Positions 55,206 to 64,000 of a DNA stretch of 64,000 nucleotides are shown one piece after another. A program made the position numbers and the translations under genes. Each line of letters starts with the position of its first letter. Position 1 is the stretch's first letter. The notes beneath the pieces are model-generated. The model was given only the letters and a program-made list of their open reading frames with translations, had not been told where the DNA came from and ran no database searches. This DNA is from Methylobacter sp. (lineage in GTDB: Bacteria; Pseudomonadota; Gammaproteobacteria; Methylococcales; Methylomonadaceae): the NCBI RefSeq assembly GCF_004322395.1, contig NZ_SCTW01000143.1, positions 36,990-100,989 of the forward strand, read 5' to 3'.

Positions 55206-55535
55206 ATGAAAAATACCGCTATTGGAGTCTTAGTTCTAAGTTTATGCTGCTTGAATACCGCATTGGCGATGAAATGCGGACACAACCTGGTTGTTGAGGG
55301 CGATTATAAAAACGAGGTAATTGCTCTATGCGGTCAACCGGACTCAGTTGAAACTCATACTGAAATTGTGGGTAGGACGCTACATTTCCCATTTAGAACC
55401 CTTGATATGCAAGAATATATAGAGATCCAAGTAGAAGAATGGATATACAACTTCGGCCCTTTCCGTTTCAAGCAATACCTTCGCTTCGAAAATGGCATAT
55501 TAGTAGAAGTTAAAAGTTTAGGACGAGGTTATTAA
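55206..55535 (+). CDS. DUF2845 family exported protein
   Basis: 109 residues with a Sec signal peptide (about 1-21, ending NTALA). The mature part has the DUF2845 pattern: MKCGHNLVVEGDYKNEVIALCG, QPDSVE, and a late EEWIYNFGPFRFKQYLRFENG; two Cys may pair. Periplasmic; function unknown. ATG 55206 follows TTTAGAGG. Confidence 0.8.
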   Translation: MKNTAIGVLVLSLCCLNTALAMKCGHNLVVEGDYKNEVIALCGQPDSVETHTEIVGRTLHFPFRTLDMQEYIEIQVEEWIYNFGPFRFKQYLRFENGILVEVKSLGRGY

Positions 55536-55599
55536 AACAATTTCTTCTTTTATTCATGAAACATGGAAAACAGCATTAGCTATACTCGATCTGTAATGG

Positions 55600-57276
55600 T
55601 CATCGCCCGCTTTTCCAAATAGAAAGCAGTAACCAGATCCCTCCTACAGTGGCAAAAGAATATCCCAGGAAGCCGAATGCCGGTAAGCCGAATAGTTTCG
55701 GCCCGCCTTCTACCGTCATAATAATGGAAGAGCCGATAATAAGCGCGGCTGTCACTATGCCCATGGTTAAGCGGCTAATCGCAATATCGATATGATTAAC
55801 ATACTGACCAAGGCGCCTGACGTTAATATCAACCTGAAAGGCGCCCTTCCTCGATGCGCGCAACAGTTTACGCAGGTCTTTAGGCAAGCTTGCTAACAGA
55901 TCGGTAACGCTGACCAGGTTACGCCAGCCCCGATGAGCGATAGCTTCCGGCCTGTAGCGTTCCATCATGATTTTTCGAATATAGGGTGCGGTAAAAACCA
56001 GGGTATTAAATTCCGGGTTAAGGTGCCTGCCCAGACCGTCCATCGTGATATAAGCTTTGATTAACAAGGCGAGATCGGCTGGCAATATCAATTTATGATC
56101 CCTTAATATTGACATCAAATCACTCATCATGGCGGCAAGGCTTAAATCCTTTAGTGCCAGCGAACTATATTGGTCAACGAAAGCTTCAATATCAATTGTC
56201 AGCACTTGCTCATCGGTATAAATATTGTCCGACCAGTCTTCAAGTATCTCGGCAACTTTAATGGGCAGGTGATTAGTCATGCCGTACAACAAGCCGACAA
56301 CCTGCTCCCTGCGATCGTCCGTTAAACGGCCAACCATGCCGAAATCGATAAATGCCAGTTTGTTATCCGGCAAATAAAACACATTGCCGGCATGCGGGTC
56401 GGCATGAAAAAAACCGTCTTCCATAATCATTTTCATGACCGCCCCGGTGCCGCGATCGGCCAGCAATTTTCTGTCAAGTCCGGCTTCGTCCACCGCAGCA
56501 ACATCCCTGCCCTGGATACCTTGAATATACTCCTGCACATTGAGTCTTTCGCAGGTCCATTGCCAATATACTTTAGGAATCTTAATATTGGGATCATCGG
56601 CCAAATTTGCGGCTACCCGTTCCGCATTTCTGCATTCAGCGGCAAGATCTAGCTCCCGATTCAAGGATTGATTGAACTGACGGAGGACTTCTTTCGGATG
56701 AAATCGGCGAATCTCCGACGATTCGGATTGTGCAATATCGACAATACGGTTCAAAAGGCGCAAATCGGCATCGATGATCTTTTGCAGTCCGGGTCTGCGA
56801 ATTTTTAAAACAACCGGCGACCCGTCCTTGAGTACGGCTTTATGAACCTGGGCAATTGAGGCCGCGGCAAGAGGTTGTCTATCGACTTCTAAAAAAAACT
56901 CATCGATATTGCCGCCAAGATCTTCTTCAAGTTGGGGTAGCAACTCTTCAAAAGGCATAGGAGGGATCTGATCCTGAAGCTTTTCAAATTCGGCAATATA
57001 TTGAGGCGAGAATAAATCGACGCGTGTCGCAAGGATCTGTCCCAATTTAATGAAAGTAGGCCCCAACTCTTCCAGTACACGACGTATGCGTTGCGGCGTA
57101 TCGAGCTTTACATAGTCGTCCACATGCTGCCAATGCAGTACTCTGCCTGCGCGCTCCAATGCCTTACCCACACCCAAACCGCGAACAAAGCTGCCGAATC
57201 CGTAACGTATTAAAACTGTGGCAATATCTTGAACGCGGCCCATATCCCTGGTTGCGCTTAACATTTCCCATAACAT
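55600..57276 (-). CDS. UbiB/ABC1-family atypical kinase
   Basis: 558 residues. Key family motifs: TFIKLGQILATR (KxGQ), AAASIAQVHKA (Ala-rich loop), VVLKIRRPG with the ATP Lys, HADPHAGN and FIDFGM. Two C-terminal membrane helices (about 500-555). UbiB-family proteins support ubiquinone synthesis or lipid homeostasis by ATPase activity. No ubiE or ubiJ is adjacent, so it may be a second, non-ubi paralogue. The start lies 15 bases behind the DUF6781 gene, forming an operon. Confidence 0.88.
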   Translation of the reverse strand: MLWEMLSATRDMGRVQDIATVLIRYGFGSFVRGLGVGKALERAGRVLHWQHVDDYVKLDTPQRIRRVLEELGPTFIKLGQILATRVDLFSPQYIAEFEKLQDQIPPMPFEELLPQLEEDLGGNIDEFFLEVDRQPLAAASIAQVHKAVLKDGSPVVLKIRRPGLQKIIDADLRLLNRIVDIAQSESSEIRRFHPKEVLRQFNQSLNRELDLAAECRNAERVAANLADDPNIKIPKVYWQWTCERLNVQEYIQGIQGRDVAAVDEAGLDRKLLADRGTGAVMKMIMEDGFFHADPHAGNVFYLPDNKLAFIDFGMVGRLTDDRREQVVGLLYGMTNHLPIKVAEILEDWSDNIYTDEQVLTIDIEAFVDQYSSLALKDLSLAAMMSDLMSILRDHKLILPADLALLIKAYITMDGLGRHLNPEFNTLVFTAPYIRKIMMERYRPEAIAHRGWRNLVSVTDLLASLPKDLRKLLRASRKGAFQVDINVRRLGQYVNHIDIAISRLTMGIVTAALIIGSSIIMTVEGGPKLFGLPAFGFLGYSFATVGGIWLLLSIWKSGR

Positions 57277-57291
57277 TGTCTTTACTGAATT

Positions 57292-57921
57292 TTATTTTTT
57301 GGAATGAGATGGCTGTAGACTTTCGGCAATGCCTAATAAAATACCGCTGCCGATTTTAGCTAACGTTGAAGCCGTAGCAGCCGCACTGGATATAACAATG
57401 TCCGTACTTATCTTCGGCAGTTCCGCAAGCGCTTTCAGGGCGATCACAGCTTGCTTGCCGACTGCCGTTCCGCTTTTATGCGCATGATCAATAAAATCAT
57501 TAACAATGTCGGCAGTAACCTGAGTACTGCCTTTAGCGACTTTCTCCAGCGTATCGATAAACAATCGCTCCATGCCCCGTATGTCTTTAATTGCGTCATT
57601 AAAATCATGCTGGGAAGTCACTTTGGAAGCCGCCTCTTGAATAGCCAGTGTCGATGCTTCTGTCGCAATTGCCAACGCATCATCCAATGCCGTGGCTGCA
57701 TGTGCAAAAATCTCCGAAGCATGCTCATCGTGACCGACGATGCCCTCGCTAATGCCTTTGCCGACTGCCTCGGTAACGTTCTTGATATTTTCTATATCCA
57801 GTTGCCCTTTTGTCAGCGCTTTTAAGGTTATCTCCTTAACCTGCCGGTGAACATCGGTTCCCGATTCAACCGCATCCCGGACTTCATCTGTAACGTCTTG
57901 TTGTTGGCCTGTTTCAGTCAT
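57292..57921 (-). CDS. DUF6781-like helical protein
   Basis: 209 residues from ATG 57921 (GGAGAACGACT upstream); the longer frame to 57975 is not used. Nearly all-helical and Ala-rich, with HEHASEIFAHAATALDDAL-like stretches and a C-terminal Gly/Leu-rich segment (AKIGSGILLGIAESL), somewhat phasin-like. I believe it belongs to DUF6781; function unknown. It is translated just before the UbiB-family kinase, 15 bases away, suggesting a joint membrane or lipid role. Confidence 0.65.
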   Translation of the reverse strand: MTETGQQQDVTDEVRDAVESGTDVHRQVKEITLKALTKGQLDIENIKNVTEAVGKGISEGIVGHDEHASEIFAHAATALDDALAIATEASTLAIQEAASKVTSQHDFNDAIKDIRGMERLFIDTLEKVAKGSTQVTADIVNDFIDHAHKSGTAVGKQAVIALKALAELPKISTDIVISSAAATASTLAKIGSGILLGIAESLQPSHSKK

Positions 57922-58016
57922 AGTCGTTCTCCAAATCAGTATAAAAAGAACTTTTCTCAATCGATTTAAAAACAAAATACATCATATGTAATGGCTTCTT
58001 TTAGCGTTTAACCCGG

Positions 58017-59033
58017 CTAAACAAAATCCGTATCAAGTACTATGCGATAACGCGCTTTACCCGTAGCCAAATGTTCAAGAGCATCGTTTACTTTGCTCAT
58101 CGGGAAATGTTCGACTTGCGGAGCAATATTATGCCGCGCTGCAAAGTCAAGCATGGTTGAAATTGCCGAGGGGCCTCCAGTCGGTGACCCCGATACACTC
58201 TTTTGCCCGAAGATCAGGTCAAGGGCAGAAATCGGCATTGGCTCAAGAACTGCGCCTACGACATGCAGGCGCCCATTGGGTTTGAGTGTTTTCAACATCG
58301 CAGCCCAATCCAATGACGTGTTGACCGTAACAATCAATATGTCCAGCGAATTTGCGATTTGCTGCATAGCCGAGCTGTCGCGGCTGGATACGACGTGATG
58401 AGCGCCGAATCCTCTGGCCTCGTCAGCCTTGGACGGGTTAGAGGTGAAAGCCGTCACTTCACAGCCCCAGGCGTTGGCAAATTTAAGACCCATATGCCCC
58501 AGGCCGCCGATACCGACGATGCCGACGCGGTCAGTCGGTTTGACGTCGAACGTCAACAGTGGCGAAAAAACAGTGATGCCGCCACATAATAACGGGCCTG
58601 CGCTGGTAATATCGAGTGCGTCAGGCAATGGGATTGTCCAGACCCAATGCGCTCTAACCCTATCCGCAAAACCGCCCTGATGCCCGACTATCGTCGGCAC
58701 GGCTTCTGCACAAAGATTATTGTTTCCTGTCATGCATTCGTGACAGTGCATGCAACTGACGGCGTTCCACCCTACCCCGACCTTTTGTCCGACCTGCAAG
58801 CCTTTAACGTAATCGCCTATAGCGACGATGCGTCCGACCGCTTCATGGCCCAAAATAACGGGATATTGAGACAATCCCCATTCGTTGTTGATGATCGATA
58901 GATCGGAATGGCAAAGGCCGCAATATTGGACCGCAATTTCAACCTCTTCCGGACCGAGTGGGCCTGCGTTGTAGGTAAAAGGTTCAAGTTTCTGCTTCGC
59001 GCCGCGCGAAGCCCATCCACGAATTTCGTTCAT
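58017..59033 (-). CDS. Zinc-dependent alcohol dehydrogenase (YahK/CAD type)
   Basis: 338 residues. Catalytic zinc ligands are in YCGLCHSDL and GHEAVGR; structural zinc Cys are in CMHCHECMTGNNNLC. The NADP-binding loop is GIGGLGHMGLKFA. CAD/YahK-type enzymes reduce broad aldehydes with NADPH. The C-terminal half has the usual GGRLHVVGAV-like strand (NGRLHVVGAV). Separated by its own gaps from neighbours; could act in aldehyde detoxification in a C1 metabolising cell. Confidence 0.9.
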   Translation of the reverse strand: MNEIRGWASRGAKQKLEPFTYNAGPLGPEEVEIAVQYCGLCHSDLSIINNEWGLSQYPVILGHEAVGRIVAIGDYVKGLQVGQKVGVGWNAVSCMHCHECMTGNNNLCAEAVPTIVGHQGGFADRVRAHWVWTIPLPDALDITSAGPLLCGGITVFSPLLTFDVKPTDRVGIVGIGGLGHMGLKFANAWGCEVTAFTSNPSKADEARGFGAHHVVSSRDSSAMQQIANSLDILIVTVNTSLDWAAMLKTLKPNGRLHVVGAVLEPMPISALDLIFGQKSVSGSPTGGPSAISTMLDFAARHNIAPQVEHFPMSKVNDALEHLATGKARYRIVLDTDFV

Positions 59034-59147
59034 TGTGATTCCTCTTTTTTGGTACTAAAAGTTGGAAGGTCAATATCGGCTCATTTCGTGCCACAATGGT
59101 TCAACTGTATGTACGGGCTGCTCACCCTGATATTTTTGTCCTCAAAA

Positions 59148-60119
59148 TTACATGGCGTCAAAGCTACTTAACATATCTGCTTCATAATTTAGGCTGATGC
59201 ACTTTTTTCTAGCCGAAGCAGGCGCATACAAAAAATCTTTGTAAGGTAAATTTTCTTTGTCGGCCTTATTTAATTTACCTTTTTCTATCATCCAACGTCG
59301 CTGAAAATAATCTAAAAAAAGATCCGGCATATTCCATTTTTCCGATTCAAAAAAGAATCGACTATCAAAATTGGTTTCAGACTGCCAATGCAAATAAGGC
59401 ATCCTTCCTACGGGTTCGGACAGATAAAAGCTGCTATAAATCTCCATGATTTTTTTTTGCTTACGAAGAATAATAAACAACGGTATATTTGGCAGGCTAT
59501 CGTAGACAAAAACGCCCAATGTCCCGCTGTCCCTTTCATTAATACGTCCTGCTATATCTTCAAGCGATGTTAAAAACAATCGGTTATATTGCCTGAATTC
59601 ATCGACGCCGAAGCCTATTATTTCGCTCGCGCAAAGTTCTGAAATCGGGCAATCCTTCAAAATAAGCATCCTGACATGAACGCCTTTTTTAATGGCAAGC
59701 TCAAACTCCCTGCAATGATGTTTGTATCGTGGATCAAAGGTAATTAACCAGTAAACGTAATCGTCTGGATACAGGCTATGCATGATCTCGGAAAAATCCA
59801 ACTCTTTCTCGGTTATCCCTAAAAATCCCCGTTTTTTAGCATTGATCACCGTCCCATCGATATACTTTGTCAACACGTTATGAAATATCTTTTCGGTTTC
59901 TCTACGCTCTTCGGTAGCAATTATCCAATGATGAAAAAATCCCACTGAAATGACTACCGATGTGAACAAGCCGAATTCAGCGATTATCTTTAACAGCCAG
60001 ACATATTCTTTATCGCCAAGGTCGGCTGCCAAGACTCCAAAAATCTTATAGACGGTAAATCCCCCAAAAATAAGAACCAGCGCAAAAAGCCATTTCAGGA
60101 TATTAATATTTGATGACAT
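59148..60119 (-). CDS. Unknown membrane-anchored protein
   Basis: 323 residues. Two N-terminal membrane helices (about 7-27 and 42-66) are followed by a soluble part of about 250 residues: YWLITFDPRYKHHCREFELAI, VRMLILKDCPISELC, and a later FESEKWNMPDLFLDYFQRRW. The soluble part has an alpha/beta rhythm like phospholipase D-type proteins, but no HKD motif is present. No family recognised. It lies about 40 bases past the ahcY stop side on the same strand, downstream of pcm-ahcY. Confidence 0.6.
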   Translation of the reverse strand: MSSNINILKWLFALVLIFGGFTVYKIFGVLAADLGDKEYVWLLKIIAEFGLFTSVVISVGFFHHWIIATEERRETEKIFHNVLTKYIDGTVINAKKRGFLGITEKELDFSEIMHSLYPDDYVYWLITFDPRYKHHCREFELAIKKGVHVRMLILKDCPISELCASEIIGFGVDEFRQYNRLFLTSLEDIAGRINERDSGTLGVFVYDSLPNIPLFIILRKQKKIMEIYSSFYLSEPVGRMPYLHWQSETNFDSRFFFESEKWNMPDLFLDYFQRRWMIEKGKLNKADKENLPYKDFLYAPASARKKCISLNYEADMLSSFDAM

Positions 60120-60159
60120 ATTCTATTGCCCCTACCCATTTAATTGGGCCTATAAATGG

Positions 60160-61425
60160 TTATGTACCTTCTTTCCATGATGACAGGTAAGTTTGCTGTT
60201 CCCGGCTTAAGCTGTCGATACTCAAGCGCATCGCCGCCAGTTTCATCACAGCAACTTGTCGATCAATATCGGTAGGCACCGGGTACACAGCGTTTTTAAG
60301 ATCAGCGCCATGCTGCCACAAATAGGCAATGCTCAAGGCTTGATTGGCAAAACTTACATCCATGACGGTGGCTGGATGCCCTTCTGCGGCAGCCAGGTTA
60401 ACCAACCGTCCTCCAGCCAGCAGCCGAACGGTTCGCCCGTTTTTAAGCTGATAAGCCTCAACGCCGGAACGCGGACGATGTTTTTTTATGGACAATTTTT
60501 CCAGCGCCGGGATGTTGATTTCAACATTAAAATGCCCGGAATTGGCGATCACGCAATCATCTTTGATGACTTCAAAATGCGCTTGATCCAACACATGCTT
60601 GTTGCCGGTTGCGGTAACAATAAAATCCGAACAGACCGCAGCATCAAGCATAGGCATAACGCGAAAGCCATCCATAGCAGCTTCCAGCGCTCTCAACGGA
60701 TCGACTTCGGTGATAATGACTTGCGCGCCGTGACCTTTAGCTCGCATCGCAATACCGCGGCCGCACCAGCCGTAACCGGCAACAGTAAAAGTTTTTCCGG
60801 CCAGCAGTATATTGGTCGATCGTATAATCCCGTCCAGCGTGCTTTGACCCGTGCCGTAGCGGTTATCGAACAGGTGCTTGGTCATCGCATCGTTAACGGC
60901 AATTACCGGAAATCTGAGTGCATGATCCGCCGCCATCGCACGCAGGCGAATGACGCCTGTTGTGGTTTCTTCGGTTCCTCCTATAACCTCGGCCAACAAC
61001 TCGCTGCGGTTTTTATGCAATTCGCTAACCAGATCGGCGCCGTCATCCAAAGTCAGTTGAGGCTTATGATCCAGCGCTTGAGCTATATGCCGGTAATAAG
61101 CACTGCCGTCTTCGCCGCAAATCGCAAAGGTAGGAATATGATAATGCTGCACCAGCACGGCAGCGACATCATCCTGGGTACTAAGGGGATTGCTGGCGCA
61201 TAGAACGATTTCCGCACCACCCGCTTTCAAGGTGCGAGCCAGATTGGCGGTCTCTGTGGTGATATGCAAACAGCCGCTGATCCGCGCTCCCGCCAAGGGT
61301 CGTTCCTTGACAAAGCGATCATGGATAGCGCTCAGCACGGGCATCTCGGTCAGCGCCCACTCAACACGCTCGCGTCCCTGATTAGCCAGCGATAAGTCTT
61401 TTATATCAAAGCGGTTATTCATCAT
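60160..61425 (-). CDS. ahcY: S-adenosylhomocysteine hydrolase, short form
   Basis: 421 residues from the ATG at 61425. Signatures: [49 protein letters not shown] loop [14 protein letters not shown], and ATGNKHVL. It cleaves SAH to adenosine and homocysteine with bound NAD. The protein lacks the roughly 40-residue insert of long proteobacterial forms and the C-terminal KxxxYRY tail, so it resembles the archaeal/thermotogal short type. The start overlaps the pcm stop by 11 bases, coupling a methyltransferase to SAH removal. Confidence 0.92.
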   Translation of the reverse strand: MMNNRFDIKDLSLANQGRERVEWALTEMPVLSAIHDRFVKERPLAGARISGCLHITTETANLARTLKAGGAEIVLCASNPLSTQDDVAAVLVQHYHIPTFAICGEDGSAYYRHIAQALDHKPQLTLDDGADLVSELHKNRSELLAEVIGGTEETTTGVIRLRAMAADHALRFPVIAVNDAMTKHLFDNRYGTGQSTLDGIIRSTNILLAGKTFTVAGYGWCGRGIAMRAKGHGAQVIITEVDPLRALEAAMDGFRVMPMLDAAVCSDFIVTATGNKHVLDQAHFEVIKDDCVIANSGHFNVEINIPALEKLSIKKHRPRSGVEAYQLKNGRTVRLLAGGRLVNLAAAEGHPATVMDVSFANQALSIAYLWQHGADLKNAVYPVPTDIDRQVAVMKLAAMRLSIDSLSREQQTYLSSWKEGT

Positions 61426-62107
61426 GAAGATCACCGAAGTCTTTTGTTTCCGTATTGCGCCCATCGTTAAGCGGTACAAAACTGACGCCAAGAATATTTC
61501 GAGACTCAATTTTGCCATCGGCATTTTTTTCTAAAACTATTAATTCCTGATAGCTGTAAGCCACACCTACCGGTATAACCAGCCGAGCACCGGTGCCTAG
61601 TTGATCAATTAGGGCTTCGGGAATATAAGCTGCGGCCGCAGTGACTATAATGCCGTCAAAGGGCGCATGCTCCGGCCAACCTAAATGACCGTCGCCGGTA
61701 CGGACTGTTACATTGGTGTAGCCCATTTTTTTTAGTTGTCGACGTGCTTTGATAGACAACTCTTCAATTATTTCCAGCGAATAAACGTATTTAACCAGTT
61801 TAGAAAGGATAGCCGTCTGATAGCCGGAACCGGTACCTATTTCCAGGATGGTATCGGTGGGTTTGGGGTTCAATAAGTCGGTCATCAGCGCAACAATGTA
61901 AGGCTGGGAAATAGTCTGTCCCGAGCCGATCGGAGCCGGACCGTTAGCGTAGGCAAGGAAGCGAAAGTCCGCAGGTAAAAACTTATGTCGCGGCACCTGT
62001 TTTATGGCTTCCATAACTTTGTCATTCAATGCGTCTTTACCGATCAGATGACGGGTCAACTTAACTTCCGTTTCAATGTCATTCAACATGCGTTGCAGAC
62101 CATTCAT
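61415..62107 (-). CDS. pcm: Protein-L-isoaspartate O-methyltransferase
   Basis: 230 residues. SAM motif [15 protein letters not shown] near residue 88, the substrate [10 protein letters not shown] loop at about 62, and [12 protein letters not shown]. Pcm methylates isoaspartyl residues for repair of aged proteins, producing SAH that the next gene removes. ATG 62107. First gene of a two-gene operon with ahcY. The other member of the classic pcm-surE locus is not here. Confidence 0.92.
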   Translation of the reverse strand: MNGLQRMLNDIETEVKLTRHLIGKDALNDKVMEAIKQVPRHKFLPADFRFLAYANGPAPIGSGQTISQPYIVALMTDLLNPKPTDTILEIGTGSGYQTAILSKLVKYVYSLEIIEELSIKARRQLKKMGYTNVTVRTGDGHLGWPEHAPFDGIIVTAAAAYIPEALIDQLGTGARLVIPVGVAYSYQELIVLEKNADGKIESRNILGVSFVPLNDGRNTETKDFGDLHDE

Positions 62108-62296
62108 TAATTATGCTCCGGGGATATTTTACTTGAGGGGAATGCTCTATTAGGAATCGGTCTCATGCACGGATAGCTGGTTTTTTCAATATAAATAATA
62201 ATTTCAACATAACCTTTACAGCGTTTCAATTGGGGACATTACTGATAGCTTTGATACAAAATCTATAGCAAAATTGAAATCGAATGGGGTGAGATT

Positions 62297-63322
62297 ATGA
62301 AAGCGATGGTCTTGAAAGCGCTCTGTAACCTTAAAGAAAACCACGTACCGCTGAAATTGATGGACCTACCTGTTCCGGTTCTCCGCGAACAGGAAATCCT
62401 GCTGAAAGTTTCAGCCTGCGGAGTTTGTCACACCGAATTGGATGAAATTGAAGGACGCACCCCGCCGCCGCAATTACCGATAGTTCCTGGGCATCAGGTG
62501 GTCGGCCGGGTCGAAGCCGTCGGTGCTCAAGTAACTACCGCAAAAATAGGCGACAGAATGGGCGTTGCCTGGATTTTCTCCGCTTGCGGCGTCTGTAAAT
62601 TCTGTCTGGCAGGCAATGAAAATCTGTGCCCAACTTTTGCCGCGACCGGCCGTGACGCCAATGGCGGCTATGCCCAATATATGACTGTTGCAGAAAGCTT
62701 CGCTTATGCAATTCCGAAGGTATTTTCCGATCTACAGGTGGCTCCGTTGCTGTGCGCCGGTGCAATAGGCTACCGGTCGTTACGCTTGACGGGTCTATGC
62801 GACGGCCAAAGATTGGGGCTAACCGGTTTTGGCGCGTCGGCGCATCTGGTGCTAAAAATGGCACAGCACTTGTATCCGACTAGCGAAGTCTACGTTTTTG
62901 CCCGAAGCGCCGAAGAAAGAGCATTTGCCGAAGAAATCGGTGCGGTATGGGCAGGAGACACTAACGAACGAGCGCCTTATAAACTGGACAGCATCATCGA
63001 TACTACCCCGGCATGGAAGCCTGTCGTTGAAGCGTTGGCGAATCTTGAATCCGGCGGCAGGCTGGTGATTAATGCGATCCGCAAGGAAACCGATAATCGC
63101 AGCTTGCTGAGCCTGGATTATCCAACGCATCTCTGGCAGGAAAAAGAGCTAAAGAGCGTAGCCAACATTACTCGAGGCGATGTAAAGGAGTTTTTAAGTT
63201 TGGCGGCTGGAATGAACCTTCAGCCGGAGATTCAGGTATTTGCGTTGGAACAGGCAAATGAGGCGTTGATCGAACTGGACATGGGAAAGATTCGCGGAGC
63301 CAAGGTGTTGAAAGTTGACTGA
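62297..63322 (+). CDS. Zinc-dependent alcohol dehydrogenase (AdhA type)
   Basis: 341 residues. Catalytic zinc ligands in CGVCHTELDEIEG and PGHQVVGRV; structural zinc Cys in CGVCKFCLAGNENLC; cofactor loop GFGASAHLVLKM, a GxGxxx variant with Ala and Ser. The family oxidises small alcohols with NAD. GGGGTGAGATT lies just before ATG 62297, a strong ribosome site. Monocistronic, divergent from pcm-ahcY. Confidence 0.9.
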   Translation: MKAMVLKALCNLKENHVPLKLMDLPVPVLREQEILLKVSACGVCHTELDEIEGRTPPPQLPIVPGHQVVGRVEAVGAQVTTAKIGDRMGVAWIFSACGVCKFCLAGNENLCPTFAATGRDANGGYAQYMTVAESFAYAIPKVFSDLQVAPLLCAGAIGYRSLRLTGLCDGQRLGLTGFGASAHLVLKMAQHLYPTSEVYVFARSAEERAFAEEIGAVWAGDTNERAPYKLDSIIDTTPAWKPVVEALANLESGGRLVINAIRKETDNRSLLSLDYPTHLWQEKELKSVANITRGDVKEFLSLAAGMNLQPEIQVFALEQANEALIELDMGKIRGAKVLKVD

Positions 63323-63337
63323 TTCCAATAACTACAA

Positions 63338-63372
63338 TTTGTCCAGGAAAAGCACGAAAAACACGAAAAAAA
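63338..63372. repeat. Half copy of the CACGAAAA repeat
   Basis: AGCACGAAAAACACGAAAA follows GTCCAGG, matching one arm of the 38799-38958 repeat; no opposite arm was found within the next few hundred bases. Confidence 0.7.
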
Positions 63373-63384
63373 TCATATGTAAAA

Positions 63385-63795
63385 TCCCTACAGCTATTAT
63401 AGAACAGCCCGGTTTCCCGATCGTAATACTGCCCTGGAAAGCGGAGGTTGAACACGAAGTTGCCTAAGCCAGAAGGATTCTGCTCCGGCAGGCTGTTGCC
63501 GAACGTCGGATTCCCTGATCCAGACGAGTTTGTTGTCTTCCGGGCGGGTGATGATTCTCGGCGTGCCCAGGTGGTCGGCATGGATGTAGTAGAGGTCGGT
63601 TGTGGTAGCTTGGCTGGTTGCCGGCTTCAGCACCGCGACCGGCAAGTCGCCGAGCCAGACGATTTCCTGGATCAAGTGGCCTGAGGGGTCGTATTCGCCG
63701 GTCAGATGGCCTTGTTCGTCGTAGAAGTATTGACTGCTGTTTCCGGCGCTGGTTTTGCTGATGCGCTGGCCGAGCGCGTTATAACGCTATAAGGT
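63385..63795 (-). pseudogene. Rhs repeat protein fragment, frameshifted
   Basis: On the minus strand codons from 63788 downward read YNALGQRISKTSAG, YFYDEQGHLTGEYD, HADHLGTPRIITR, all Rhs/YD-repeat signatures. After VWIRESD (about 63515) the frame shifts; the next segment reads FGNSLPEQNPSGLG, RFPGQYYDRETGLFYN, the Rhs core end. The 5' side is cut at a TAG next to a REP-like palindrome and the toxin tip is missing. Inactive remnant. Confidence 0.8.
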
Positions 63796-63870
63796 GCGCT
63801 AACCATAGGATGCTGCCGACGTAAGGAGGCGCATCGCTCGCGAGTGATGCGTTTCACTGCGTTCCGCACA
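63795..63870. repeat. REP-like palindromic element
   Basis: The segment contains CATAGGATGCTGCCGACGTA, GCATCGCTCGCGAGTGATGC (a palindrome with arms GCATCGCTCGC/GCGAGTGATGC) and GTTTCACTGCGTTCCGCACA. REP elements of this style are mobilised by RAYT transposases, and a RAYT fragment adjoins. Confidence 0.7.
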
Positions 63871-63985
63871 TCCTATCGAGCTGTTGACGATCAACATCAT
63901 TACGATAAATGTCTTCCCGAGCGTTACCTCGCGCAGTCACATGATACAGCGCCCCGGCAAACTCAATTCTTAAAGGCCTCGCCAT
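63854..63985 (-). pseudogene. REP-associated tyrosine transposase (RAYT), truncated
   Basis: From ATG 63985 the minus-strand frame reads MARPLRIEFAGALYHVTARG then NAREDIYRNDVDRQQLDR, the classic Y1_Tnp/RAYT N-terminus with HVTxRGN. After 38 residues the frame enters the REP-like repeat and stops at TGA 63854. The catalytic Tyr region is missing. The gene was cut by, or lost next to, its own substrate repeat. Confidence 0.8.
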
Positions 63986-64000
63986 CTGTACATCCAATAT

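Noticed and set aside
59148..60119. Phospholipase D-family enzyme
   Set aside because: The fold rhythm is suggestive but no HKD motif could be found, so no function is assigned.
62108..62296. SAH riboswitch upstream of pcm-ahcY
   Set aside because: Searched because ahcY is its usual target; the conserved core was not recognisable.
1..64000. tRNA, rRNA, tmRNA or RNase P genes
   Set aside because: No clear cloverleaf with a conserved TTCRANNC arm or rRNA-like stretch was noticed by eye; a covariance search would be needed to exclude small RNAs.

Overview
The window reads as chromosomal DNA of a nitrogen-fixing gammaproteobacterial methanotroph (order Methylococcales, Methylobacter-like; the genus cannot be fixed from this sequence alone). 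Three things point there: a block of tetrahydromethanopterin/methanofuran biosynthesis genes (14376-18163), a nifL-nifA pair beside a complete rnfABCDGE-rnfH operon (33658-43260), and gammaproteobacterial housekeeping genes (parC, ctaA, ygfZ/ygfX, pcm, ubiB family).

Layout. 1-4073: end of an arginase gene, phhB, an ornithine cyclodeaminase homologue, a RibD-like reductase with a rubredoxin/metallo-beta-lactamase protein, and smbP. 4401-13998: AI-2E-type permease, heme A synthase, ygfZ/ygfX, a cyclic-nucleotide-domain protein, thioesterase-parC, a PIN/RHH toxin-antitoxin pair, folP. 14376-18163: four overlapping or abutting genes for H4MPT/MFR cofactor synthesis, the last an MfnB enzyme fused to a response-regulator receiver domain. 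18327-27397: nitroreductase, PocR-GGDEF protein, transposase remnant, cydAB, a 457-bp transposon-like repeat, and an OmpA-like/ExeA-like ATPase pair. 27888-30491: a three-gene operon (SIR2-like, unknown, GlcF-like) with a sigma54 promoter and a NifA-type upstream site. 30680-33576: small membrane protein, glpK, gloB. 33658-43260: the rnf operon, divergent nifLA, and sigma54/NifA sites between them. 43480-53566: a signalling block of CheB-CheR hybrid, a 1838-residue hybrid kinase, a REC-HD-GYP phosphodiesterase and a REC-REC-kinase. 53947-63322: DUF2845, UbiB-family and DUF6781 proteins, two zinc alcohol dehydrogenases, and a pcm-ahcY operon. The right edge holds an Rhs remnant, a REP-like palindrome and a truncated REP-associated transposase.

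How it fits together. Rnf drives reverse electron flow to ferredoxin/flavodoxin for nitrogenase; its promoter carries two TGT-N10-ACA sites and a -24/-12 element, so it is probably switched on by the neighbouring NifA. The same kind of promoter stands before the SIR2-like/GlcF-like operon, which makes those three genes candidate unrecognised members of the nitrogen-fixation regulon. cytochrome bd (cydAB) could supply respiratory protection, but no nif-type promoter was found for it.

A second theme is palindromic repeats. At least five families occur, many in intergenic gaps (three different ones inside the rnf operon), and two have entered coding sequence in frame: a 63-bp palindrome in the GlcF-like gene and several small hairpin modules in the DUF447 gene. 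No tRNA, rRNA, CRISPR array or prophage was seen.
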